Part shown: one piece after another, positions 20,096-29,619 of the stretch | Layout of the letters: each line of letters begins with the position of its first letter | Position numbering within the stretch: position 1 is the first letter of the stretch | Origin: Calendula officinalis | Lineage: Eukaryota; Streptophyta; Magnoliopsida; Asterales; Asteraceae | Assembly: GCA_963853835.1 (NCBI GenBank) | Contig: OY970823.1 | Span: 2,183,501 to 2,247,500 of the forward strand | Direction: 5' to 3' | DNA: 64,000 nt | Notes under the pieces: generated by a model | The model's input: the letters and a program-made list of their open reading frames with translations, nothing else | Databases searched by the model: none | What the model was told of the DNA's origin: nothing | Program-made: the position numbers and the translations under genes

Positions 20096-21752
20096 CCCCC
20101 CGCAAGCAAAGAGGGGGAGGACCAACTCGAAGCTTGGATCTGAAGTCCTCAAACAACGGTCGAGGAAGGCTCTTTGTGAAGATGTCCGCGAGCTGAAGAT
20201 GTGTAGAGATGTAGCGAGTGTAGAGTTTACCAGAGAGGACTAACTCGCGTACAAAATGGTAGTCAATGTCAATGTGCTTAGCTCGTTTATGGGAGATCGG
20301 ATTTTGACTAAGAAAAAGCGCACTGCGGTTATCACAAAGAATAGTGGGTCGGCCAGCAGGTAGAACATGTAGTTCCCGTAGTAAATGAGTAACCCAGATG
20401 ATTTCAGCCGCAGTGTTTGCTAGAGCTCGATATTCAGATTCACAACTTGATCTTGAGACGGTTGGTTGTTTCTTTGCACTCCATGAAACAAGATTGCCAC
20501 CAAGAAAGATTGAATAGCCATAGGTAGATCGCCTGGTTTCAATACATCTAGCCCAGTCTGCATCAGAATAAACAAGAACTGTGGGTGATGTAGCATGAGA
20601 AAACGACAGACCATAGGATAAGGTTCCCTTAACGTAGCGCATGATCCTTTTAACAGCTTGAAAATGTTCGTCCATGGGAGCATGAAGAAATTGACTCACT
20701 TGATTAACGGCATAAGAGAGATCCGGGCGAGTGATTGTCAAATATTGAAGAGCTCCAACCAATGAACGATAAAGCGTGGGATCATGAAAAGGTGTGCCTT
20801 GGCTTGTAAAATAAGTAGTGGGTGACAACGGTGTGGAAGCAGGCTTGGCTTCCAAAAGGTGTGCACGAGCAAGAATGTCATGTGCATACTTAGACTGACA
20901 TAAGAAAAGTCCTGAGTCATTATAAGAGACCTCTAACCCAAGAAAGTAGTTTAGTTTACCGAGATCGGTAATAAGAAACTCTTTATTTAATCGTGAGATG
21001 AAAAGTTTGAGACGATGAACATTATTTCCTGTAAGAATAATATCGTCAACATAAACTAATAAGTAGATGCTGTCCGAATCCTTTTTGAATACAAATAAGG
21101 AAGTGTCGGCTCGACTACAACTGAACCCAATGCTCACGAGAAAAGAACTCAAACGTTGAAACCATGCACGGGGTGCTTGTTTGAGACCATAAAGTGCTTT
21201 CTTTAGACGGCAAACGTGATTGGGAAAACGAGAATCAACAAAACCCGGAGGTTGTTCCATATGAACAACATCAGATAAGTCACCGTTTAAGAAAGCGTTC
21301 TTGACATCCAATTGGTGAAGTGGCCACCGGTTTAACACAGCAAGCGATAAGATAATACGGACCGTAGAAGCCTTGACCACCGGGCTAAAAGTAGCTGAAT
21401 AATCAATACCCGGTATTTGAGTGAACCCTTGAGCAACCAAACGAGCCTTGTACTTATCAATAGTTCCATCAGCAAGAAATTTCGTACGGAAGACCCATTT
21501 TGAACCAACAACGTTGGATTTAGCAGGGCGAGGTACTAAGTCCCAAGTAGCATTAAGCTTCAAAGCTTGCATTTCATCACACATAGCAGAGTACCATTTT
21601 GGGTCTTTGGCAGCAGTTTTAAAACCTTTAGGTTCTTTTGTGGTGAAAAGGGCATGGTGTAAGGCAGAGCTTGATAAGTGTGAAAGGTCAGCAATATGTT
21701 TGGGTTTAAAAACACCTGCTTTTGCACGTGTTGTCATAGGATGAGTAGACAC
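20073..21752 (-). CDS. pol: copia C pol, second part: reverse transcriptase and RNase H
   Basis: This part copies element RNA into DNA inside the particle and removes the RNA strand. The reverse transcriptase shows LDVKNAFLNG near residue 148 and the catalytic YVDDIILTG near residue 233. RNase H shows YSDADWA near 395, SSCESEYRAL near 435, CDNRSA near 470 and HIDIDYHFVRE near 498. The reading frame continues the upstream 841-residue frame but is offset by two bases. The true protein would be a continuation, so the Met at 21752 is probably not a natural start. The last ~22 bp of coding sequence lie in the 3' LTR. Confidence 0.9.
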   Translation of the reverse strand: MSTHPMTTRAKAGVFKPKHIADLSHLSSSALHHALFTTKEPKGFKTAAKDPKWYSAMCDEMQALKLNATWDLVPRPAKSNVVGSKWVFRTKFLADGTIDKYKARLVAQGFTQIPGIDYSATFSPVVKASTVRIILSLAVLNRWPLHQLDVKNAFLNGDLSDVVHMEQPPGFVDSRFPNHVCRLKKALYGLKQAPRAWFQRLSSFLVSIGFSCSRADTSLFVFKKDSDSIYLLVYVDDIILTGNNVHRLKLFISRLNKEFLITDLGKLNYFLGLEVSYNDSGLFLCQSKYAHDILARAHLLEAKPASTPLSPTTYFTSQGTPFHDPTLYRSLVGALQYLTITRPDLSYAVNQVSQFLHAPMDEHFQAVKRIMRYVKGTLSYGLSFSHATSPTVLVYSDADWARCIETRRSTYGYSIFLGGNLVSWSAKKQPTVSRSSCESEYRALANTAAEIIWVTHLLRELHVLPAGRPTILCDNRSALFLSQNPISHKRAKHIDIDYHFVRELVLSGKLYTRYISTHLQLADIFTKSLPRPLFEDFRSKLRVGPPPLCLRGVIGIIQI

Positions 21753-24259
21753 CGGTGGAGGCTGCTGTGGTGGAACTGGCTGCGGAGGCAGCGGTGGTGC
21801 ACTGGCTGCGGAGGCAGCGGTGGTGCAGGCTGCGCGGGTAGAGGTTGTTCGGGTTCGTGATCAGGTTGTTCAGGCTGTTCTGGTTCGAGATTAGGCTGCA
21901 TATTCACGGGTTCAGGAGCTGCAGTGGTGATAGGGGAGTTATCACACATTTCACAATTTGAAGGTGAAGACGTAGGCGTTGAAGCAGTAGGTTGCTGTGG
22001 AACCGGGGGTGCGGTGGGAACCGGATAGTCATCGCAATAAGTAGTTAATAATAACAAAGTTGCATCAGTGGGTTGTTGAGTGCCTTCAAAGGGAAAAAAT
22101 TCTTCATCAAAAAGTGCATGCCGTGTTGTATAGATACGTTGTGTGGACGGATCTAAGCAACGGTACCCTTTGTATTGCGTGCTATAACCAAGAAAGATAC
22201 ACGGGGCACTCCGGGGTGCAAGCTTGTGAGTTGAATAATTGCGTAAATAAGGATATACGCAACATCCAAAAACTCTAAAATTCCCATAATTTGGTGCTGA
22301 TGAAAATAATAACTCGTAGGGAGATGTGTTGTCAAGAAGCTTCGTGGGGAGCCGGTTTATAATATATGCAGCGGAGCTAAATGCATACGTCCAAAACTTG
22401 GTTGGAACGTGTGAATGAAACATGATAGCCAAACCGGTTTCCGTTATATGACGATGCTTGCGTTCGGCACGTCCATTTTGCTGCGGAGTATATGGACAAG
22501 AAATGCGATGATGTGTGCCATTTTGGGACAACAAATTTCTAACAGGAGCATTCAAGAATTCCGTTCCACCATCCGATTGAAATTCCTTTATTTTGCAAGA
22601 AAACTGCGTTTGAACAAATGTAATAAAGGCCGAAAAAATATTGTAAAAATCGGATTTTTGCTTCATAGGGTAAAACCATGTGAAACGGGAATAATCATCA
22701 ATAAATATCACATAATATTTAAACCCGTCAGTAGACGTAACAGGTGAAGGCCCCCATAGGTCACAATGAATAAGGTCTAGCACAGAGGAAGAACGTTTTA
22801 AATTTTGGTCAAAAGGTAAACGCTTGCTTTTAGACAATTGACAAGGTGAGCACAATTTTGGATTAGGCAAAACAGAAGTAAGAGATAAACAACCCATTTT
22901 ATTTAAAATAGAAACAATGTCATTAGAAACATGACCTAATCTATTATGCCATAAATCAAAAGACGCTTTAATGCGTTTAGAAGAAAGTTTAGCTAAAAAA
23001 GCATGTTGTCCGTGCTCGAGTATATAGAGACCATTCCTACGTTTTCCTTGTGCTAGAGTTGCCCTTGTGTGACGATTCTGAATAAAAAACATGGGATCAG
23101 AAAATAAAACATCAATGGGATTGTCTTGTGTAAGTTTGCTAACCGAAAGTAGACTTTTGGTAAGCTTAGGGACCACAAGAACATCAAGTAATGAAATATT
23201 TGGAGATAAATAAGTATTCCCAATATGAGAAATAAGTTCACCATTACCGTTACCAAAAACTACCGACTCATTACCGGAATAAGGAGATGCGGATTGAAGG
23301 TTGGATGAAGAGGGAGTCATGTGTGCGGAAGCTCCGGTATCAACGAACCAATCCGGAATGTCGGTATTGCATTGAGCATTGAAGGCGTGAGCTAAGTTTG
23401 CATCAACAGTGGACGGATTGTGAACAAAAGATTGTAGCTCAGGGCATTGTGTTGCATAATGGCCTTCTTTACGGCATAACTGGCAATGCGGGGGACGTCT
23501 ATTTCCACGACCTCGACCGCGTTGTGATGAACCACGGTAATTACTTCGACCACGGCCTCGATTTGAGTCAGACGAGCGACCGGTAGTGGAAGAATTGAAG
23601 GCTACGGGTGTCACAGTTGAGTCACTGATGGATTGAAGAAACATCTCATGACTCTCAGCTTGAGAAACAAGATCCCGAAATTTTGGACGGGGAGTAATAA
23701 GCCGCTGCGTAGTAGAAAAAGTTTCAAACGAGGAACCAAGCCCGCAAAGAAACCAATGGAGCTTGTCATCGTCTGGCAGCGGATGACCTATAGCCTGTAG
23801 TTGATCACATATATGCTTAAACTTCCGTGAGTATTCAGAAACAGAAGCAGATCCCTTTTTTAAATACCGGAGGGAATCGCGAAGGGTACGGGTGCGTTCA
23901 AGCGAATCGTGTTGATAGGATTCAGCAAGTGCGACCCAAACATCATGCGATGTGTCATGCCCAATTGTTTCTGCCATTGCTTCTTCAGTAAGAGAAGCCT
24001 GAAGGAGAAGAAGAGCCCGCTGATCTGCTGCTATCCACGCGGTATAAGCCGGATTAGTGGAAGAGCATTCATCGGCTGTTGTGGTTGCCGAGGGTTTTGC
24101 GATTGAACCGTCGACATAGCCTGTGAGATTCTGATAAGCTAATAAAGGGATCATCTGTCGATGCCAGAGAAGGTAATTCGTGGAGGACAATTTGATGGTG
24201 ATCATGTGTAGAATAATGTTCATCGACAATGGAGCATCAGGGGAAGAATCGCCAGCCAT
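21734..24259 (-). CDS. gag-pol: copia C gag-protease-integrase part of the polyprotein, 841 aa
   Basis: The ATG at 24259 lies about 90 bp past the primer site. The gag domain has YLLWHRQM near residue 30. A CCHC knuckle, CQLCRKEGHYATQC, is near residue 258. The protease has WFVDTGASAHMT near residue 305. The integrase has an HHCC zinc site (LWHNRLGHV ... CSPCQ, about 435-473), and its DDE triad is seen as HCDLWGP (~494), SDGGTEF (~564) and GRAERKH (~601). A Pro/Gln-rich linker follows. After a 26-bp duplicated unit in this linker the frame shifts and ends out of register at 21734, so reverse transcriptase is separated. Otherwise no disabling mutation is visible. Confidence 0.92.
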   Translation of the reverse strand: MAGDSSPDAPLSMNIILHMITIKLSSTNYLLWHRQMIPLLAYQNLTGYVDGSIAKPSATTTADECSSTNPAYTAWIAADQRALLLLQASLTEEAMAETIGHDTSHDVWVALAESYQHDSLERTRTLRDSLRYLKKGSASVSEYSRKFKHICDQLQAIGHPLPDDDKLHWFLCGLGSSFETFSTTQRLITPRPKFRDLVSQAESHEMFLQSISDSTVTPVAFNSSTTGRSSDSNRGRGRSNYRGSSQRGRGRGNRRPPHCQLCRKEGHYATQCPELQSFVHNPSTVDANLAHAFNAQCNTDIPDWFVDTGASAHMTPSSSNLQSASPYSGNESVVFGNGNGELISHIGNTYLSPNISLLDVLVVPKLTKSLLSVSKLTQDNPIDVLFSDPMFFIQNRHTRATLAQGKRRNGLYILEHGQHAFLAKLSSKRIKASFDLWHNRLGHVSNDIVSILNKMGCLSLTSVLPNPKLCSPCQLSKSKRLPFDQNLKRSSSVLDLIHCDLWGPSPVTSTDGFKYYVIFIDDYSRFTWFYPMKQKSDFYNIFSAFITFVQTQFSCKIKEFQSDGGTEFLNAPVRNLLSQNGTHHRISCPYTPQQNGRAERKHRHITETGLAIMFHSHVPTKFWTYAFSSAAYIINRLPTKLLDNTSPYELLFSSAPNYGNFRVFGCCVYPYLRNYSTHKLAPRSAPCIFLGYSTQYKGYRCLDPSTQRIYTTRHALFDEEFFPFEGTQQPTDATLLLLTTYCDDYPVPTAPPVPQQPTASTPTSSPSNCEMCDNSPITTAAPEPVNMQPNLEPEQPEQPDHEPEQPLPAQPAPPLPPQPVHHRCLRSQFHHSSLHRCLLIL
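21776..21827. repeat. 26-bp tandem duplication that breaks the copia C frame
   Basis: The unit beginning CTGGCTGCGGAGGCAGCGG is present twice in perfect tandem (21776-21801 and 21802-21827). Since 26 is not a multiple of three, the second unit offsets the downstream frame by two. This is exactly the offset measured between the upstream and downstream coding frames. Confidence 0.93.
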
Positions 24260-24346
24260 GGTGATGAACGAAGGTGAGCAGCCGTCGGAAAAAAATTAGG
24301 GTGAAGGGTAGGGGACGGCCGAATAGAGGTGCCAGAAAAGATTAGG

Positions 24347-24355
24347 CTGATACCA
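24347..24355 (-). promoter_or_regulatory. primer-binding site of copia C (short)
   Basis: The minus strand reads TGGTATCAG directly abutting the LTR, then diverges from the usual AGC. This gives only nine matching bases to initiator-Met tRNA. Confidence 0.8.
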
Positions 24356-24501
24356 TATTAGAGTTTTGGAAATCTCTCATTGATTTGAGAGTATTGCATT
24401 CATTGATATTTATAGAGTACAATAATACAAGGTTTAAATGGTAACAAGATATACACAAATAATTAAAAGATATCTACGTTATATTTGAATTATTCCTATT
24501 A
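24356..24501 (-). repeat. 5' LTR of copia C (146 bp)
   Basis: It is identical to the 3' LTR except one base (TATTAGAG versus TATTAGGG). The flanking GTATT follows at 24502-24506. Confidence 0.92.
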
Positions 24502-24506
24502 GTATT

Positions 24507-25556
24507 GTTATTTAATTACTAAAATTGTATTAGCTCTTACAGTACATAATTGATGAATTGTTGCTACTTTCATTCACCGAACATAAAAAATCCGGTTCTT
24601 GTTCATCTTGTTTTGGTCAATATGTTGGTTTATGTGGGTTTTAGTATTATGCAACGGAAATGGTTAGATTACGTACATAACGAGTCAAATTCGGCCACCT
24701 AGTGGAGCACATTATGACGAAAGTATCTTTTTAAAATTATAATTAAAAAACAAATCACCACCCTATTTCTTTTAGCGAGAAAACCATTTCCGATACAAAA
24801 AGAAGATGACGCCTAATACACCAAGTTTTATATTATTAAAACATAAGATCCATATAAACAATAATATTAACTTAAAAGTCTGCAAATAAATAAGCAAAAT
24901 GTATAATAATTGGAGTTATGTATAAATGGGTATTTTGGAGATATGAAAATGAAATGGAAAATATTGAGTTAGAGCTGAAACCAAAGTAAGTAATTGGCAT
25001 GAGCAACCACACATAATTTTCTTAGCTATAACTCTATAAGTGAGACATAGATATCTTCTTTATAAATAGTAATGAATAGCTTAAAGCTCTTGACCAAATC
25101 AAATAAAACTAAATCAATTATATTTTAAAAGAAATTATGCAAATATAATTAAAGATTGTCAAAGTAGTAGTTTTGTACGCAAACATGAAAACGAAGGTTG
25201 GGACTCTATACATTTGTCGTCTTATAATTCCACTATTCCTTGGACTTTTAAGTCTTCTGAGAAACATCTAATTGTCTTCTTCAATGATTTGATGTAACCT
25301 TTGCTATTTAAATATCTCTAATCTTATATAATAACATGGCTTATATTATTAATACATTTCATTTTTCATTTAAAAAACACTAACAACTTAACATGTATTC
25401 TAAAAAAACATTTAACAGTTATTAAATACGCAAAATAATCGTTAACTCGAATCAAATTAAAAGAAATAATATTCGAAGAGCATGTACGCACTACCCCGCA
25501 TTGCTGTTACTTGCGACTATTAAATTGATTAATCTTTTATCTTTAGTTATTATATA
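24507..25556. other. AT-rich intergenic DNA
   Basis: No coding frame, repeat end or RNA gene could be recognised in this stretch. Confidence 0.6.
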
Positions 25557-25874
25557 TACTTTCTCCGATTCAAAATAAGTTATATACTTTTAAATGAACG
25601 TTTCTTGAAGAGAAATAAGGTAACAAAGATTAATAAATTTAATTTGGATAGTTAGTAGATAATAGCTTCCATATATTTTAATTAAAACTAATTTAATGAT
25701 GTTTAAAAGTAAAAGTAAGGGTAAATGTGTCATTTTACTTTATTAAATAAGACCGTTAGTGTTTGTGGACCCCACTACTTTTTGTCAAATAAAATAGGTT
25801 TTCAAAATATATCAATTATTTTGAAACACCCCAAAATATAAAGTGTATCACTTATTTTGAAACTGGGAGAAGTA
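25557..25874. mobile_element. Stowaway-like MITE 1 (314 bp between TA dinucleotides)
   Basis: The ends CTTTCTCCGATTCAAAATAAG and, on the other strand, CTTCTCCCAGTTTCAAAATAA form imperfect terminal inverted repeats. The element (25559-25872) is flanked by TA, as for Tc1/mariner-derived Stowaway elements. It has no coding capacity. Confidence 0.75.
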
Positions 25875-26372
25875 TAATGCATTTAAAACTATTTAAATCT
25901 AGTGTTCCGCTAATTCATTTTTTGTTATGAAGAAAATTTTGTGTACATAAAAATTTGAGAGCACTGAACTTGAACATGTGACTTTCATTCTATTAAGAAC
26001 GCAATCTAACCAATAATATGATGTATGTTGATTATTTATCTATAATGTTATTTTTATTAATTTATAAACTGTTATTATTCTATTTATCATCACTCACCAT
26101 GGGCGGTAGGAGGGGGTGACAAGGTGGGCCATTGATCCCCTCCAATTGCAAGACATTTTAATTTTTTTTTTCTTAGGGTATAAATTATAATTTATAGATA
26201 ATTGACCACCTAAACATGCAAATTCAAAGGCCAAATATTCCGTACAAGGGTTTTGAGGCAGACGATTATATCACTGTATAATTCCAATTCTAACTATCTT
26301 CTAGGTCGATCATCAGTCTATTATTTTGAGTTTTGACCCCCCCCCCATAATATTTCTCCTGGTACTGCCACT
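25875..26372. other. intergenic DNA with a 10-C run
   Basis: No gene is visible. A run of ten C residues lies at 26337-26346. Confidence 0.55.
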
Positions 26373-26505
26373 GTCACTCACCAGCACCATCACTACGTAT
26401 CAATCATCACTACCATCACCACCCACCACCGCAACAATCACCACCATCCTCCACCATCACCAACCACCATAATCACATCATTAGTGATACCACCCACCAC
26501 CACAA
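26373..26505. repeat. imperfect CAC/CAT-rich microsatellite
   Basis: The stretch is dominated by CAC, CAT and CCA triplets (for example CACCACCCACCACC). It is interrupted and lies in no open frame. Confidence 0.7.
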
Positions 26506-26698
26506 TTAGAATTTTATTTACTCTTACTTTTAAGTTTAAAAAACAATAATCTCACTTTATTCAAAATATTATATGTTAATTCATCACTAACTATCGAATT
26601 GAATAATTTAATATTTATTATAAGTTTTTGCTTCAATAACCCGCAAGACTGGCACAAATTAAAACTAAATGTTTCGAGTGTACATAATAACTAATAAT

Positions 26699-27319
26699 AA
26701 AAACAAATAGTTGCGTTCAAGGAGGTACATCATTTCTATGAAGTCCCGAGAAACAAATCTCAACTATTGATCAATAAGATTTAATGGTTAAGATTAATCA
26801 CATATTTTATACATAAAGGTATATATATTTTGGTCATTTTTAAAAAAATATAATTTTTTTTTTATTTTAGAATTATTATTTTTTACTTTATTATTATTAT
26901 TATTTTTATAAAATATATTTTTTCATTAATAACACATAATGTGATTGTGTACTGAATCACATGTGATTGAACAAAAACATCAAATATAATTAAGTATACA
27001 ATCACATGTGATTTTACACTAAAATCACATGTGATTAAATAGTACATGTAATTATCAAATATATATTATTTTTTAATGAAAATAATAATTAAAATAATAA
27101 AATTTAAAAATATTATAAATATTAAAAAAATTAATATTAAAAATTAAAAAAAATAAAATAATTTTTTTTTTCAAGTACCAAATGACCAAAATACACCTTC
27201 ATGTATAAAATATATAATTAATCTTAACCGGTAGATCTTGTTAATGAATGTTTGAGATTTGTTCCTCGGTGCTTTGTTAATATAATGGACCTCCTTGAAC
27301 GTTTTCTTTAAAAACAAAT
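26699..27319. mobile_element. fold-back / MULE-type MITE (about 600 bp, long inverted repeats)
   Basis: The outer ~130 bp on each side are inverted copies of each other: GTTCAAGGAGGTACATCATT at the left matches GTTCAAGGAGGTCCATTATA on the other strand at the right, and similarity continues past AGATTAAT. The 10-bp direct repeat AAAAACAAAT flanks the element at 26699-26708 and 27310-27319. The centre is extremely A/T-rich and contains the palindrome AATCACATGTGATT several times. Mutator-type MITEs have 9-10-bp duplications, so that class is the best guess, but the duplication is A-rich and could be chance. Confidence 0.55.
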
Positions 27320-27420
27320 TAGATAGAATAAACAGAATAAAACATGTCACGTATATAATCAGATATTATAAAACTGAAACATTTAATGATTTAAACAATC
27401 TTTTTAGGTGTATTAAGAAA

Positions 27421-27453
27421 ATCTCCGCCGCATCGCGCGGATAACCTTACTAG
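27421..27453 (+). mobile_element. Helitron 3' terminus, copy 1
   Basis: A GC-rich hairpin-prone segment (CCGCCGCATCGCGCGG) is followed about ten bases later by CTAG and then T. This is the plant Helitron 3' end (hairpin, then CTRR, inserted before T). The matching 5' TC end could not be located. Confidence 0.6.
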
Positions 27454-28050
27454 TTATAACACTAATACACAAAAGATACTCTGTATTACATATCAACTTT
27501 TATGGAGTATTATTTTTCTGAAGAACTTTTGGAAGAGTTGAGAATTAAGAGGCTATTTACTAGTATACAATTTGCATGGAAGATGAATAGTAGTAGCAGC
27601 CTGGTGAAACTTTTTTTTTTCTTTAATTACCGCCTGCCGTCATTGTTGACTTAATTCATTTGGGGATATGTCTATTTTAATATTATACATATTATACATT
27701 ACTTTTTCATATTATTTTTTCATGTTATAGATTACTTTATTTATTTATATATTTATTTATTTATTTTAGTAATAGTTTGACTAATTCCATGGTAATACTA
27801 GCTTTGCGAGAAGATGGTGAACCTCCGTTGCTTTAAGGTGATCTTTTTTACTCCTAAGAAATATCTTTAAACTTATGGTTTTAGTATAAAAACGTATTAA
27901 TATAAAATTTAAGTATATTTAAGAGTTATGCCATTGTAAGTATTGTGTAAAAGAAATATCTTGGGACCTATATATTACTTTTAAATATAAAATAATATTT
28001 TGCATGTTGTACAAATATAATAAACAATCTTTTGAATATCATGTGGAATT

Positions 28051-28085
28051 ACCCCGCGGCAACGCGCGGGGTAAAATCCTACTAG
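28051..28085 (+). mobile_element. Helitron 3' terminus, copy 2 (perfect hairpin)
   Basis: ACCCCGCG-GCAACG-CGCGGGGT forms an eight-base-pair perfect stem with a six-base loop (28051-28072). It is followed by AAAATCCTA and the terminal CTAG at 28082-28085, then T. This is a textbook Helitron 3' end. The 5' end is undetermined, and the 600 bp between the two termini have no coding frame. Confidence 0.75.
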
Positions 28086-28086
28086 T

Positions 28087-28903
28087 AAGATAACATTTAT
28101 TATTTATATTTTAGTATATTTCTAATGAAAAAGAAAACGAAAAGAGAGTGTTTTTCAACCCAAAAATAATACTTGTAATAAAAAGATACGGGAAATTGAA
28201 ATTCAAATCGGTGCCATAATGTCCATGGTAATAACTCATCTTTACTAATATTGATTCAAGGTTCAAAACAATATAAGGCGTGGCGTGACGATATGATTAA
28301 GTCTTAAGTATCAGCGAGCTATGGCGAAGTCATGGCGATTCGTGGTGTTTACTAAGGTGTGATGTAAATCGATAAATTTGTACATAAATTATAATTACAC
28401 ATAAATAATTATACAAATAAAGATGAAAAAACACACAAGTATAAATTAATAACATGACTCATGAATCTTTTTCTTTATATTCGACATATCCAAACATTAT
28501 CATAACTAATTAATTATATATATTTGATTCATATCAATCGGTTTCTTTAATACGCTTAAAAACCACAATTTAATATAGGTAAATGTGAGTCAAGTTTGAC
28601 CTCCGCACACGGAAGCCTTACGCCCGAGCCTCCGACCATGACGTGACGGCATGGTCAAGCCTTGTGCCTTAACTTGTCGTGGCGGAAGCCAAGACGAGCC
28701 TTTTAAAACCATGTCTTAATTATATGTTTATTAATGATTGTTTATCTTTAGATATAATATCAAGTAATAAATACGGTATCTTGTTTAGATCGCTCCCAAC
28801 TATAGCATATACTGACATTTCAGTTTTTTACATATTAATGTCACTTCAGTTGATACTCTAAGTGACACTTAATTAACACACACTTACCAACAATATTCAA
28901 TCA
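28087..28903. other. intergenic DNA with a possible degenerate inverted-repeat element
   Basis: No gene is recognised. From about 28258 (GGTTCAAAACAATATAAGGCG) to about 28715 (reverse strand GGTTTTAAAAGGCTCGTC) there are weakly inverted, GGCG-rich ends. No target duplication was found, so the element is only suspected. Confidence 0.35.
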
Positions 28904-28912
28904 TTTAATATT

Positions 28913-29060
28913 GAGTAAATTACAGAAATTGTCACTGAGGTATTCCCGATTCTGCGTTTTTGTCATTGTACTTTTTTTTCGTTCTTTGTCCCTCTGCTTT
29001 TCTGAATTCGGCGATTATGTCCTTCTGTCCAAATTCTTCTGTTAACCAACGTGATTGCCA
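28913..29060 (+). repeat. left terminal inverted repeat of the Mutator-like element
   Basis: It starts GAGTAAATTACAGAAATTG and is imperfectly matched by the reverse complement of the right end. GGTATTCCCGATT is the clearest shared block. Confidence 0.75.
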
Positions 29061-29619
29061 AAAAAGTAAGGGTATTTTTGTATTTTTCCTTTTTATTTTT
29101 TATTTTCATTTTTTGTCACTTTCATTTTTCATCTTCTTCCCCAAAAAACCCTAAAACAATTTCTCAAATATGCAAATCTACATAGAAGATCCAAATCTAT
29201 CGTTTTAACTTAAATAGAGCGTAGAAAGGTTGTACGGTACAAGGGGATTTTAAATAATATAGACTAAAAGAGGCAATGAAATCCACTCTTGTCCGGCTAA
29301 TCTTCAACCAAAAAAAAAAAAAACCTTTGTTCATAGTTTTAAAAGAAAAACCATTTGTCCAACTTCTAGCAGATCTCGTTTTCAGCACGCAAATCTTCAA
29401 CAAAAAAAGAGAATCCTCAAAAGAAGAAGCTCTAATTGCAGATCTCGTGTTGATTTCACTGTTAGGTCCGCCGCCATCGTCTAACCTTGCGCTGCTGGCC
29501 ACCGCCGCACCTCCCCAGTCTTCTTCTCCGGCTAGCACCATCACCACCATCTCACCTATCCGAAATCGAACACAAAATCGTTTGCAACAATCGAATACAA
29601 AATCGTTTGTAGAAAGTAT

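Larger units (their letters stand above)
19945..24506 (-). mobile_element. complete young copia retrotransposon C (Ale/Retrofit-like) with target duplication
   Basis: The element spans 19950-24501 (4552 bp) and is flanked by the direct repeat GTATT (19945-19949 and 24502-24506). LTRs of 146 bp differ at a single base (G versus A at LTR position 7), which indicates a recent insertion. Very short LTRs, total length and the domain order gag-PR-INT-RT-RNaseH fit the Ale/Retrofit lineage. Coding capacity is intact except for one frame break caused by a 26-bp tandem duplication. Confidence 0.93.

Noticed and set aside
28258..28715. Possible inverted-repeat transposon with GGCG-rich ends
   Set aside because: End similarity is weak and no target duplication could be found; kept only as a remark in the spacer entry.
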